Source: Lagopus muta
Lineage: Eukaryota > Chordata > Aves > Galliformes > Phasianidae
Direction of reading: 5' to 3'
Assembly: GCF_023343835.1 (NCBI RefSeq)
Contig: NC_064472.1
Span: 42,975,799 to 43,039,798 of the forward strand
DNA: 64,000 nucleotides
The notes under the pieces were generated by a model, which was not told the origin of the DNA, made no database searches, and saw only the letters and a list, made by a program, of their open reading frames with translations. The position numbers and the translations under genes were made by a program. Positions 36,047 through 47,332 of this stretch are shown piece by piece. How positions within the stretch are numbered: position 1 is the first letter of the stretch; the number at the start of each line of letters is the position of its first letter.

Positions 36047-36732
36047 TAAGTCGATCCGAAAATAATGCCTCCTGTTTATTTCCATAGAAACCACAACAAA
36101 GAGTGCCGTAGCACCATTTGATGGAGCAAATTCTCAGCTTCAAAACACATCTTTTCAATAGTCACCACTCTGTGTGCATAGCTCTGCATTTTAACCAGCA
36201 GTGAACAAAAGCCTGCATCTCATGTTCAGAAACATCCGCACCAGTGGACAGAGAAGGTTTGGATGCCCCATCCTTGAAGGTGTCCCAGGCCAAGCTGGCT
36301 GGGGCCCTGGGCAGCCTGATCAGACAACCTGCCCATGGGATTGGAACTGGATGGCTTATGTGGTCCCTTCCAGCTCAAACCATTCTATGATTTTATGATA
36401 GATGACCCACCTGTCACTGTCACCACTGCTGAAACACACCATCTGTTGTCTTACTGTGCTCACATCCACTGTTCAGTCTCTGTAAATGTTCAGCAAGCAT
36501 CTATGAATGTCAGAGGGTACCATTTTTTCTGCTTGGAGGAATTCAGTGATACAGCTTTGCTCCATGCGCACTTTCAGGCACTATTCTGTCAGACTGCCTC
36601 TCTTCTGTCACATAGCAACAAAATACAGTGGAATGTTGGTGGGAAGGTTCAACCTCTGCTGCCATACCTTCCACTTCTGATTTCATGGGCTGACATAGTA
36701 AAATAGGAGGCATTACTTTTAGAGCAGCCCAA
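36047..36732 (-). mobile_element. Internally deleted mariner element, interrupted by CR1
   Basis: The same family as the 12.1 kb element, in the opposite orientation. The right end read in reverse is GGGCTGCTCTAAAAGTAATG, and the left end reads AAAATAATGCCTCCTG. Internal matches to the other copy include GAGCAAATTCTCAGCT and the TGTCAGACTGCC block. A CR1 tail at 36,250-36,400 splits it. The mariner part alone is about 535 bp, close to the other copy. No transposase frame survives. Confidence 0.78.
36250..36400 (+). mobile_element. CR1 LINE 3' tail nested in mariner
   Basis: TTTGGATGCCCCATCCTTGA, then CAGGCCAAGCTGGCTGGGGC, GGGCAGCCTGATC, TGGTCCCTTCCAGCTC and the tail CATTCTATGATTTTATGAT form a CR1 3' end. 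Mariner sequence resumes directly afterwards (GATGACCCACCTGTCACTG), so CR1 landed in an existing mariner. Confidence 0.85.
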
Positions 36733-37233
36733 GTGTGCAGCCACAAACCTTTTACATGCAAACTCCCATTTCTGCCCACCAGCCCAGTACACTGCAGCCA
36801 CAATCTCTAACAGACTCAGTGCCACAGATACAATTCTGCAGGACCTGTTCTGTGTGTCTGTTGGAGAACTGACGGCACCAGGTCCTGGGTAGCTCTGCTG
36901 CTGACTGCTTCAGGCCATCCTGTATGAGGGTGGTGGGTCCACCACACAGCAGCACCACCACTCAGGCACGAAGAAGCACATTTTGCCATTAAATTGGCCT
37001 GCCACTGCAGTAGCAGTCCCACTTCCCAGCACGGAGGGCAACCCTACAGCCTTGCGTTACCTGTCAGTCAGCACACGGCCGAGCACCGCTCAGCCCGGGG
37101 TGGTGTCGCATCCATAGAAAAACCCTGACCTCTGCTGGACATCGGAAATAATAGGGCTGCAACAAACGGCCGGGCCCACACCTGGACGCCGTGCCTGTTC
37201 TCATACCACGAGTGCTCTTCGTGAAAGCCTAGA

Positions 37234-37236
<3 letters not shown>

Positions 37237-37277
<41 letters not shown>
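37237..37277. repeat. Poly(A) homopolymer, 41 nt
   Basis: An uninterrupted run of 41 A bases directly after a G+C-richer segment. No retrogene body or target duplication is recognisable. Confidence 0.9.
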
Positions 37278-37280
<3 letters not shown>

Positions 37281-40200
37281 TTTTCTGCTTGAAGAAAGCC
37301 CTTAAAACAGCTCCCAAACCTTGTAAGTCAGGAGCAGAGTAACGGGGAAAGAGGTATCTGTTCAGTTACAACAATGGCAAAGAGTGCAGCAAGAAAAAGC
37401 AGACAGAACTGCATATAGATCGCACTCCTGAATACCTGGTAACAAACTGCTCTTCCCCTGTTCAGCCTTGCTGTCCTCGCCCTGCAAGCCTTTTTCTCCA
37501 GGTACTGCATTTCACAAACCAGAAAACCAAATTTCCCTGTCAATCCGCGGGCCTTGGGAGCCAAGCAGACGGCTCCCTCTGCTGACACTGTGCTCGGTGG
37601 CACTTCAGCTTCCAAAACAAAACAGACGCGATTTGCAGGCATTTAGCTTGATGAGAAAGGAGTGGAGTAAGGCTTTTGTAGCATCTTCTTTTCTAAAAAA
37701 TAGCAATAAAACTTCATGTTACAAGTCTTGGCTGAAAACGCTGCTGTGAAAATAGAAGTATCATTCAACTAAGTTAAGTGTTCTGTTAAAAAATGGAGCA
37801 TTTCTACAAATATAGCTGAAGTGCTGTAGGATGGGCACCACTCCATTGGCTGCACAGACCCAATTATAGGCTGTACTGCAGCTCAGTGCAGAGCCCTCAA
37901 TTTGGATGTCTTTTCAGTCTTTGGGCTAAAAAAAAAAAAAAGGACAAAAGTGGCCTTTGCATTAATTTTGGTTGTTGGCATTTTTTTCTATAGACAATGG
38001 CATGCTGCATCAAGTGTCTGCTTGTAGTCAGGAGAGTTTTTTTGCTGGTGTTGCTGAGTTCACACCACAAGTGTGAACCTGTATTTCTCTTACATATGCT
38101 ATTCTTGAAATAAAGCAAGAAACCAGAAATGCTGTTTTAATGACATAGAAGCATCTTTCTAATAATAGATGAAAGTTTCTTCCTTGATCTATGAAAAGAA
38201 CCTTGCTTTAGAGGTTTTATGGCTAGTTTTAGTTGTCTATTTCCTCTTATATAGGTGGGATGTTGAAGAAGCTAATTCTGAAAATGCAGACTTGGATCAG
38301 CAAGAGCCCTCTGTGAAGAAGTGCTGAGCTCAGCAGAGGCCAAGCGAAGGAGAGAAATGCTGTGCCTAGCAGTATGCTGGGGCCTCTCTGCACACCCTGC
38401 CGAGGTTTGCTGCGGATAGGGAGCTGCCCCTACCTTCTGGCACAAACAGACATTGCTGCTCACTACACGATGTTGTCTAGGGTCAGGGCACGCTGGCTGT
38501 CCTTGGAACTGGCTCTGAAAGGCTCCTTCACTTACTTCCCACTCCAAAGCAGGGTGTTATTCTCCCCTTCAGGTTTACCTTCATTAACAGGTTCAAGCAC
38601 TTTTTCACCTTCACAAATGGTTTCTTTATCTGTTGCTCACATTCTTATACTGCACTTATCTGACCATGGGATGCTTCAATCAAAGATAGTCACATACACT
38701 GTCCGAAACAGCATCGCATATTTGAGTTGTGTATTCTAAACAAGACCATACATCTCATTCCTATTTCTGACCATCGGAAGTCACTAATGGAACTGCAGAC
38801 AGAAAAGGCTTTCCTTTTCATCTTTATCTTCAAATCTCAGTACTACGCTGAGAACTGACTATAGTGTGCTTCTTCAAAGCGACAAAAATGCAAAAAACTC
38901 AGTCTTGTATTACACATTCTGTATTCAGACAGTGGTGAGTATGCAAAGTTTATATGTCTGGGGAAGGCTGCCCTCCTGTGCCAAAGTCTCTGTAATCAAC
39001 ACCTACGGGGAGCAGGAAGGCATGGAGTAGCTACGGGGATGGCTGAAAGCATGGGGGGACAGGCTGCTGCAGCTCTACTACCAGCAGGAGCTTCTTTGAA
39101 CCACTGCTAGGCATGACATCTTTTTTTTTAGCCTGTCTTTCTGTGCCTTCTTTCTTCCCAATCACAGTTTTCTCAGGCCAAATTTTGCAGGACCCTCTCC
39201 TGGGATTACCGTGTGTCTGTAGGTCTAACAACTGAAACCTTATTGTGCATTCACAGCAGCTCTGGCTGGTTGCTGTGTGACTGGAAATCTGAGACACATT
39301 CACAGCTCATGTGCACCATGGTTGTATAACATCCAGCTCAGAAAACCTACATTTTAAAGCTGAATTGGACAGATTGTGCATGTATGTTCATGCATGCTTG
39401 CCTGCCAGAAAGTGACAGGTTTACTATCCCTGAACACATACCTTTGTCCAGAAATGCCTAGAAACCTTGCTCTGAGGGTGGCTTCAGACAGATACTTATG
39501 TAATAAGTGATACTAAAAATAGCACTTACTAATAATCTAAGCCAGAAGAACAGAGCATCAAAAATCCCTCTGGTCTCCACCACTAAGTCTCAAGCAAGCC
39601 TCAGTTGCAAATAAACTCAGGAATTTCTTGTAGTATAGCTGTTTTCCGTCTGCACTTCCCCTAGCTCCTTAACATATTTCTTCTGCTCTTAATTTGCTGC
39701 ATGGGGCCCCTCTCTTTCAGCAGTGCAAAGCTACTGAACAACACAGCATTGCTGGCTCCCCATTAGGGATTGCCATTAGAGACCACGGAGATGACATCAG
39801 CTTTCACACTATCAATTGCTCCATGCAATGCCAAAAGGAATTTCTGAACAGCTGAATGTAACTTGAACGGTACCATATTAAATAATCTGATTTTTATTGT
39901 GTTTTATGCTGAACTTTCTTAAGGATGACAATGAAAGCCAAAAATAATTGCTGAAGGAGTTCTCTGTCTGTATGATACAATAAAGAGAGAATAGGCTTTC
40001 TTCAGCTCAGATGCTGACATTTATTTCATTGCTAATTCAACAGCATGAAATGTGTTCCACACAGAAGGCAGATGTGTAACCCCTACATCCACTATGCAGT
40101 TTTAGGTCTCAGCCTGTAACTGTCTAATGGAACTTCCATAGTGAAATTCTATTGTGCCTGACTAGGCAAAACAGTCTGCTCCTTCATTAGTTCCTTTGTG

Positions 40201-40425
40201 TCCTCTGTCATGGGTTCAGCAGACAGACAAACTGAGAAGGAAAGCTTGAATGATGAACTCAGATCTTAGGTGTGTCACTCTGATTTCTCCTGTATCTTCC
40301 AGACTTCAAAAAATACAGTGAATCTGTCGTATATGTAAACAAATTAGATAAGTGTCTGATGGGGAAGGGCTTAATTGATCCTTCCTCTCACAAACAGAAA
40401 TGTCAGAAAAGCAAAAATCTTTACT

Positions 40426-40460
40426 GATCACAAGTACTCACCAAGATCACAAGTACTCAC
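40426..40460. repeat. Tandem duplication of GATCACAAGTACTCAC
   Basis: Two identical 16-nt copies separated by CAA (period 19). Confidence 0.85.
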
Positions 40461-41124
40461 TGCAGCTCTGGCTTTTCTCTGATTAGGAGCCTTAACAAAG
40501 CAGAAAATTTGCTTCATCCCATCTTTGCAACTATAACACAGGAATTAGCTTAAATCTAGAAAGTGATTAGGTTTTCTTCTCTTTCCCCTTCAACTCACCC
40601 AAAACAAGTCTTTTTTTCTTTTTTTTTTTCCTCTAAAGAGCTGCTGCACAATGGCCAGAGTGAGAAGTGCACCCCGAATATCCTCCCCCTAAAATTGCAC
40701 TCTTTGATGGATAGGTTTACAAAAAAGAATAGTGACAATTAATAAATGTGCCTACGTATAACCCAACATTAGGTGCAGTATAATGATAAATGGGATAGCA
40801 GCAATTGATTTTGACATTACTAGACTAGGACTGTTGCTCTTGGCTATCACTGTTTACTAGTGAAGAGTTCAGTAAATCTTGGCATGCACTGGCATAGTTT
40901 TAATGAATTTCACTGAAACGTTTGTATGCCAGCTGGCCAAGTTTTCATTGCTGATCTGTTGCTTTTTTCATTTTAGCCTTTTCTTGTTCCTATCGGTTTC
41001 TTGTCATTTTCTCCTGTGGCCCTATTGTCCCATCACTCCATGTGGAGCTTTGGACCAAACATAAAAATAATGAAATTCCGTCCAAATGAGGTGTTTGTCA
41101 GCTGCAGGGAGCCACAGACAGATG

Positions 41125-41215
41125 TAGCAGGGAGGCTGCCCAGGGAGGTGGCGGAGTCACCTACCTTGGAGGTGTTCAAGGAACATTTGAATTCTATGCT
41201 GAGGCACATTGTTGA
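41125..41215 (+). mobile_element. Short CR1 3' fragment
   Basis: GGCTGCCCAGGGAGGTGGCG, GAGTCACCTACCTTGGAGG and TGTTCAAGGAACATTTGAAT match the CR1 3' region. No octamer tail remains. Confidence 0.7.
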
Positions 41216-42400
41216 GTGAGCAGGAGGAGGTAGCCTTCCTGTTAAGCATCTGTTCTGATCTCTATTTCCAGAAAATGCAGGTACCTGAAATCTCTCTAAC
41301 TGTACATAGTTTGTGAATGACCTTAAATATGGCAGAGGGGCAGCACAGTAACACTGGTAAATGATTTTACTAATGATTAAAAATCCAACACTGACAGCAT
41401 GAGCTCCACCAGTCCTGAACAATGTCCAGTCTGTGACACACTCTGAGGCTCATGTACAGTGTTTGTAATAAACAGCTTGAAGTGAAGGATGTGTTGACCA
41501 GAATATGCTGGAGTTTCTGGATCTGCTCAAGCCCAAGATATTTTGGGCTTTGGTGGAGAGTGAAACTGTCCACTGTATACTTATATTGACAGAGAAAGAG
41601 AGAGAGAGAGAGGATATAGACTGCCCTTTCCTGCATAGCATGTATTTTCAACAGGAGACATTCCCAGGCAGCTTGGTACAGGTACAATGCACAGGAGGCT
41701 GTGGAGCATGGCTATTCACATGGACTTGGCTTCAAAGGGCAGATGTGGCTTAGCTACAGGAAAGCAGCACAAAAGATCTGATATTGTTCTAAACACTAAT
41801 GCAGACAAAAGAACATTTTTAGGACCATCTCCAGTAAAATGTGAGTGTGCAGACGGGGAGGCTGCAGGATTAGTAATTTTTTCATCTTATATCCAGCGTA
41901 TCTCTGTCCTTGAAGTCTTTTTGTAGCTGTTTACCCAAAGCCATAACTCAAATCTTTAGCTGGGAAGGCAATGGTACTTCAAACTCCTGGATAAGTTTAC
42001 TGAGCACTGACTTTTCTCGTCGACTCCATGGTGGATAATTCATTTTAGTTTGGTATCTCATTTCCCACTGTACAGCTTTGGTGCTGTAATTTGTCTAACA
42101 ATGACAAGGGAAGCAGTGATTAGCAAGGTTTTCTGTGCCTCCAAAATTTCTGATAACAAGATAAGGACACTGAAGTGGGCTTTCCTTAATTATTTTGAAC
42201 ACTGATTTCATCCTCTATATTTAGGGGAAGAAATGATAGCATATACAGACTGATCTAATCTCTTGTTTAGCAATTTACTGGACGAACATTAAAAGAAATG
42301 AAGAACAACCTGCTGCTGGAAAACACGTTTGTGAGAGAAAAAAAAATACACCCTATTATTTAGGGTGGCTTTCTCATACCAGTTACTTAAAGCAAAATAG
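41216..42400. other. Gene-free stretch
   Basis: No gene is recognised. A (GA)n microsatellite lies at 41,591-41,614. Confidence 0.5.
41591..41614. repeat. (GA)n microsatellite
   Basis: A run of GA units with one AAA interruption. Confidence 0.85.
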
Positions 42401-42406
42401 TTCCGA

Positions 42407-42465
42407 TTTTTTTTTTTTTGCAGGAGTTCAGGAGGTTTTTTTTGTTTGTTTGTTTGTTTTTTTCA
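42407..42465. repeat. T-rich tract 5' of a CR1
   Basis: Poly(T), then a TTTG-rich run, directly before the CR1 body. A CAGGAGTTCAGGAGG / CAGGTTCAGGAGG near-duplication flanks it, which may reflect slippage or the insertion event. Confidence 0.75.
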
Positions 42466-42466
42466 G

Positions 42467-44850
42467 GTTCAGGAGGCTTCTGGAATCCATTGAGAATAAA
42501 TTTATGGTTCTAGTAATGGACAGACCAATGAGAGGTGAAGCATTGTTGGATCTGCTGCTCACCAATGTGGAAGAGATAATTAAAGGCGTTAAGGTAGGAG
42601 GCAGCCTGACCTGTAATGACCATGCCCTGGTCGAGTTCATGATCTCAAGTTATGCGGGCCTGGCAAAGTGTGGGATCAGGACCCTGAACTTTGGAAGAGC
42701 GAACTTCAGCAGTTCAAGGAATTGTTGGCCAAGATTCCCTGGGATGCTGTCCTTAGAGACAAAGATGTTGAGGAGAGCTGGCTACTCTTCAAGGATGCCT
42801 TCTGAGAGCACAAGAGCTCTCCATCCCTCTGAATAAGAAAGCAGGCAGAGGAGGTAGGAAATCGGCATGGCTCAGCAAGGACCTGCTGGGCATGCTGAGG
42901 GCAAAGAAAGCTCTGCAAACAAGGGTTTGTCACCTGGGAAGAATACACAGATGCCGTCCGGACTTGCAGAAGTGGGATCAGGAAAGCCAAGGTGCAGGTG
43001 GAACTGAACTTGGTGAGTGATGTGAAAAACAATAGGAAGACATTCTACAGGTACACTGGCCAGAAGAGACAAGTCAAAACAAGTGTACCTCCTTTGGTAA
43101 ATGTAAAAGGAGAACTGGCTTCAATGGACTAAGAGAAGGCTGAGGTACTGAATGAGTTCTGCCTCGGTCTTCACTGGCAGCCAGGATTCTAGTATTTCTC
43201 ACGTCTCTGAACCCTGCATTCCTAAAACTCTAGGTGGGACAGGGTGGTAAATCCCCCTCCACTGTAAGGGCAGAGCAAGTTGGAGACTACCTCATGAGAC
43301 TGAATGTGTACAAGTCTATGGGGCCGGATGGTGTGCATCCCAGGGCTCTGAAGGAGCTGGCTGAGGTGGTTGCTGAGCCGCTCTCCATCATATTTGAAAA
43401 GTAGTGCTTGTCAGGTGAGGTTCCAGATGACTGGAGGAAGGGTCACATCAGTCCCATTTACAAGAAAGGGAGCAAGGAAGACCCCGGGAACTACAGGCTG
43501 GTGAGTCTCACCTCTGTGCTTGGGAAGATCATGGAGCAGATCCTGCTGGATCCTCATTCACATGAGGAATGAGCGTATGATCTGAGACAGCCAGCGCAGC
43601 TTCACCAGGTGAAGGTCATGCTTAACCAATACGGTGGCCTTCTGTGATGGAGTGACAGCATTGGTGGAGAAAGGGAAGGAGACTGATGCCATTTACCTGG
43701 ATTTGAGCAAGGCCTTTGACACGGTCCCCCACCATATTCTTATCTCCAAATTGTAGGGATGTAGATTTGATGTGCAGATCACTCGAAGGATAAAAGTTGA
43801 AAGGCCGCAGACAGAAGGTGTTGATTAATGGTTCTATGTCCAAGTGGAGACTGATAACGAGCAGCATCCCCCAGGGGTCTGTCTTGGGACTGGTGCCTTT
43901 ATCAATGACGTCACCAATGGAATTGAATGCACTCTCAGCAAGTTTGCTGACAACACCAAGCTGAGTGGTGTGGTTGACACAGTGGAAGGAAGGGATGCCA
44001 TTCAGAGGGCCCTCGACAGGCTGAAAAGGTGGGCCTGGGTGAACTTACTGAGGTTCAACATAGAAAAGTGCAAGGTTTTGCACTTGGGCTGGAGGAATCC
44101 AAGGCATTTATACAGGCTGGAAGGCGTGGTTCTTGAGAGTAGCTCTGCAGAGAAGGTCCTAGGGGTCCTGATGAATGAAAAACTGAACATGAGCTAGCAG
44201 TGTGCTCTTGCAGCTTGGAAAGCAAATGGTATCCTGGGCTCCATCAGAAGAGGGGTGGCCAGCAGGGGCAGGGAGGTGATTGTCCCTCTCTACTCTGCTC
44301 TTGTGAGGCCCCATCTGGAGAACTGTGTACAAGCTTGGAGCCCCCAGTACAAGAAAGACAGAGAGATATTGGAGAGGGTCCAGAGGAGAGCCACAAAGAT
44401 GATCAGGGGGCTGGAGCACCTCCCCTATGAAGACAGGCTGATGGAGCTGGGCTTGTTCAGCCTGCAGAAAAGAAGGCTGCAGGGTGACCTCATTGCAGCC
44501 TTTCAGTACCTAAAGGGAGCCTACAGACAGGAGGGAAATCAACTCTTTGAAAGCGTAGATAACAGCAGGATGAGGGGAAATGGTTATAAGTTGAGGGAGG
44601 AAAGATTTAGGTTGGATGTTCAGGGGGAAGTTCTTTACAGAGAGAGTGGTGAGGTGCTGGAACAAGCTGCCCAGAGAGCTTGTGGATGCCCCGTCCCTGG
44701 AGGTGTTCAAGGCCAGGTTGGATGGGGCCCCAGGCAGCCTGGTCTAGTATTACATGTGGAGGTTGGTGGCCCTGCCTGTGGTAGGGGAGTTAGAGATTCA
44801 TGATCCTTGACGTCCCTTCAAACCCGGGCCAGTCTGTGACTCTGTGATTC
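42467..44850 (+). mobile_element. CR1 LINE, 2.4 kb, decayed
   Basis: It runs from the end of the endonuclease domain (LLDLLLTNVEEII, then the degraded SDH box reading NDHALVEF) through the RT domain to the 3' end with a CTGTGACTCTGTGATTC tail. RT blocks appear in several frames: [56 protein letters not shown] and [11 protein letters not shown]. Stops and frameshifts interrupt it throughout. The catalytic box reads FADN instead of FADD. It belongs to a different subfamily from the 11, 26 and 57 kb copies ([19 protein letters not shown] rather than [18 protein letters not shown]). Confidence 0.93.
43844..44803 (+). pseudogene. CR1 ORF2 C-terminal frames
   Basis: Frames 43,844-44,197 and 44,255-44,803 retain the longest readable parts of this decayed copy: [20 protein letters not shown], the [13 protein letters not shown] block, then a TAG, and the [20 protein letters not shown] to LVEFVR-type end ([20 protein letters not shown]). 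They are remnants of the element's polyprotein. Confidence 0.85.
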
Positions 44851-46430
44851 ACGGGCCCCACACTTCTTCCAAAATTCTTCACTCATGGTCCTAGCTGAAC
44901 GTGTCAAAATTGAAGAATGGTACAATATTTTTATAAACATAATCCCCCCTGGCTCCAGTCTGTGTGGATACACCAGGAGGAAAACACACATCTCTTTTAC
45001 AAGCTGTGGTGACTGTGCTCTCATGCAGTGTTCAGGATACATGGGTTTGGGGCTGTGGCCCACTCAAGACTGGTTATCCTGGGACATTGGTACCAATATT
45101 TAAATAACAATAATGAGACTGAATTTGTAACAGAGATTTTCTATCTCTGCATGACAATTGCAAAGTGTGGTGATCAAAACAGGAAAGCAGCTGCAAGAAT
45201 TTCCCCTGAAAAAAAACAATAATTGAAAGAGAGAAGTCCAGAAATTATATGTTTAGCTTGATATGTGCTGGCAAACCAGGGGATGGTGTCAGCCAACTAA
45301 CCTTCTGTTATGACTTGTGATTATACAATTTGATCTTCTCAGTTCTGCAGAAGAGGATTTGTCTGATGACCTGGAGTCAGAGGCGTGTAGCTCTGTCCAA
45401 GATAATATGTAACCCTGGGCAGAATGGTGAATCTGACCAAGCCTTGTCTGGTTCCACATCTGTAAAACAGGATTAACAGAGTGGCTGAATCTCTGCAAGT
45501 TTTCTGTCATGTTAAATACCTTCAGTCCTCTGATTCATACTATCAAAGGGAAGCCTTTCTTTAATTAAAGCTTTCTGACTCTCACAGCTTGAAAGAATAT
45601 ATATCAGCAAATACATTTCAACTTTTTAAAGTTACACTTAACTTACCTAACTACACTTACTTAACACTTACTTATACTTAACTACACTTAACTTTGTTAA
45701 GATTGACATTAAAAAACAAAATAGCAACAGTAAGCAACCTCACATTCCCTAAACAAATTAAACAACTTTTTTTTTTTGTGGACCTGATTCCTGGTATTGT
45801 TTAAATCACTTGAGTTTGAAGAGTTTGCAATAACAGTATATATCTCAAAATTTCTTGGCTCTATCTAGTTGGTTTGTCAGGGGTGGTCTCCTACAATAAA
45901 ACCAGATATTCCCCTGGATGCTGATGCCCTGCTTTTAACTGATGTTTTCAGGTGTGGTGATAATACGAATCATACTCATGAAGAAGAAAGTTAAAGCAAG
46001 AGAGTCAATTAGGATTCTTTTTCTTTCTTTTTATATTTTATTTTTATGTAGTAGCAAGGTTACAATGTGATGTTGGCTGTCAAGCTTAGAGTGCTTTTAC
46101 TAAGTCCAGCTCACATAAAAAGAAGCAGTCATTCCTTGAAATCTAGTTTTCCTGTGAACAATTGAAAAAGTGTGTCCTAAAACTGTCTCTATTTAATGAT
46201 GTTATGATCTCACATTAAAAATAATTCACTTTTCAGGAAGACATGAGATTGGGGTATTTTTGTTTGTATGTTAGAAGAAATGGGGCTTCTTGTTTTTTAC
46301 TCTGTTACACTGTTGGTAACGGAAAAAGGACTTAAACCTTGAGACCAGTTCTGAATCTCCACACATTAAATCTAGACAAGGTTATTGCATAGAAACAGAA
46401 ACAGTGACTTTTCTTGTGTCTTTTCACAGA
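44851..46430. other. Gene-free stretch
   Basis: No gene is recognised. It contains the degenerate ACACTTAACT array at 45,633-45,697. Confidence 0.5.
45633..45697. repeat. Degenerate tandem repeat of ACACTTAACT units
   Basis: About six imperfect units (ACACTTAACTTACCTAACT, ACACTTACTTAACACTT and similar). The array is short and slippage-like. Confidence 0.75.
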
Positions 46431-46437
46431 ACCACTT

Positions 46438-46484
46438 TCCCTTCTCCAGGCTGGGCAGTTCCAGCTCTCTCAGCCTTTAGTCAA
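46438..46484 (-). mobile_element. Very short CR1-like fragment
   Basis: CCCTTCTCCAGGCTGGGCAG, then TTCCAGCTCTCTCAGCCTTT, resembles the reverse complement of the CR1 GAGCTG...CTGGAGAAG block. It is only about 45 bp, so the assignment is weak. Confidence 0.4.
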
Positions 46485-46650
46485 GTTTCAGCAAAATGAA
46501 TGTGCTTTCTCGCAGAAATAACAGCATTTGTCAAATCTTTCCAGCAGAAGGGACCACTAAACACCGGAGCCTGAATGCTATGTGTTACATTGGCCGCATG
46601 CCATCAGATTTGTCTTCAAATAACTACATTATCAACTTCACTATTGTGGA

Positions 46651-46911
46651 GACAGGACAAGGGGAAATGGACACAAGCTGCAGCACAGGAAGTTCCGCAC
46701 AAATGTGCTCAAGAACTTCTTTACAGTGAGGGTGACGGAGCACTGGAACAGGCTGCCCAGGGAGGTTGTGGAGTCTCCTTCTCTGGAGATGTTCAAGACC
46801 TGCCTGGATGCCTACCTGGGCGGCCTGGTGTAGGGAACCTGCTTTGGCAGGGGGGTTGGTCTCGATGATCTCTAGAGGTCCCTTCCAACCCCTACAATTC
46901 TGTGATTCTGT
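46651..46911 (+). mobile_element. CR1 LINE 3' tail
   Basis: The GACAGGACAAGGGGAAATGG block, GGCTGCCCAGGGAGGTTGTG, GAGATGTTCAAGACCTGCCT, TTGGTCTCGATGATCTCTAG and AGGTCCCTTCCAACCCCTAC are present, with the tail ATTCTGTGATTCTGTAT. This is a 260-bp CR1 3' end of a subfamily not otherwise seen in this window. Confidence 0.92.
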
Positions 46912-47111
46912 ATATGATTTACAAGTCAGCAAAATTTTGCTAAGAAGCAGTAAGAAATACACGAGGAAAAAAAAAAACCAACAATTCAGATGTGATAAAC
47001 CAGGATCCGTATAGGACTGTCCATACTGACGTGGTATTGATGCAGTCATGGGACTCTAAACTCCACCAGCAACTGAGCAGAAGGGATCAGAGTAAGAACC
47101 TTGGTTTTCAA

Positions 47112-47332
47112 AAACTTTTTCATTTATTTGATTTATTAGTTTCAATTCCAATTACCATGTATTTCTGTTATTATAATTAGTAAATTAATTTTCCTCCTCA
47201 GATTGTTGTCACTGTTTGCTTGTTCTTTTTTTTTCCTTTCCTTTTTTGTTCCCTTTCCTCCTTTCCACTTTCCTTTTTGGCCAGGTGGGCCTATCTCTCT
47301 GTCATGGACTAGATCTAGAGATAACTGTGACA
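47112..47332. mobile_element. LTR fragment related to the 48.8-49.3 kb LTR
   Basis: It shares ATTTGATTTATTAG, TTTCCTCCTCAGATTGTTG, the C/T-rich CCTTTCC run and the GGTGGGCCTAT to GATCTAG end with the longer element 1.7 kb downstream. About half the length is present. The family is not named with confidence. Confidence 0.55.

Larger units (their letters stand above)
36735..41120. other. Gene-free stretch with poly(A) tract
   Basis: No gene is recognised. A G+C-richer piece at about 37,030-37,236 with several CpGs ends in an A41 tract. A 19-bp tandem duplication lies at 40,426-40,460. The block 39,770-39,960 looks like a possible non-coding element. Simple A or T runs occur near 37,927 and 40,612. 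Confidence 0.45.
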
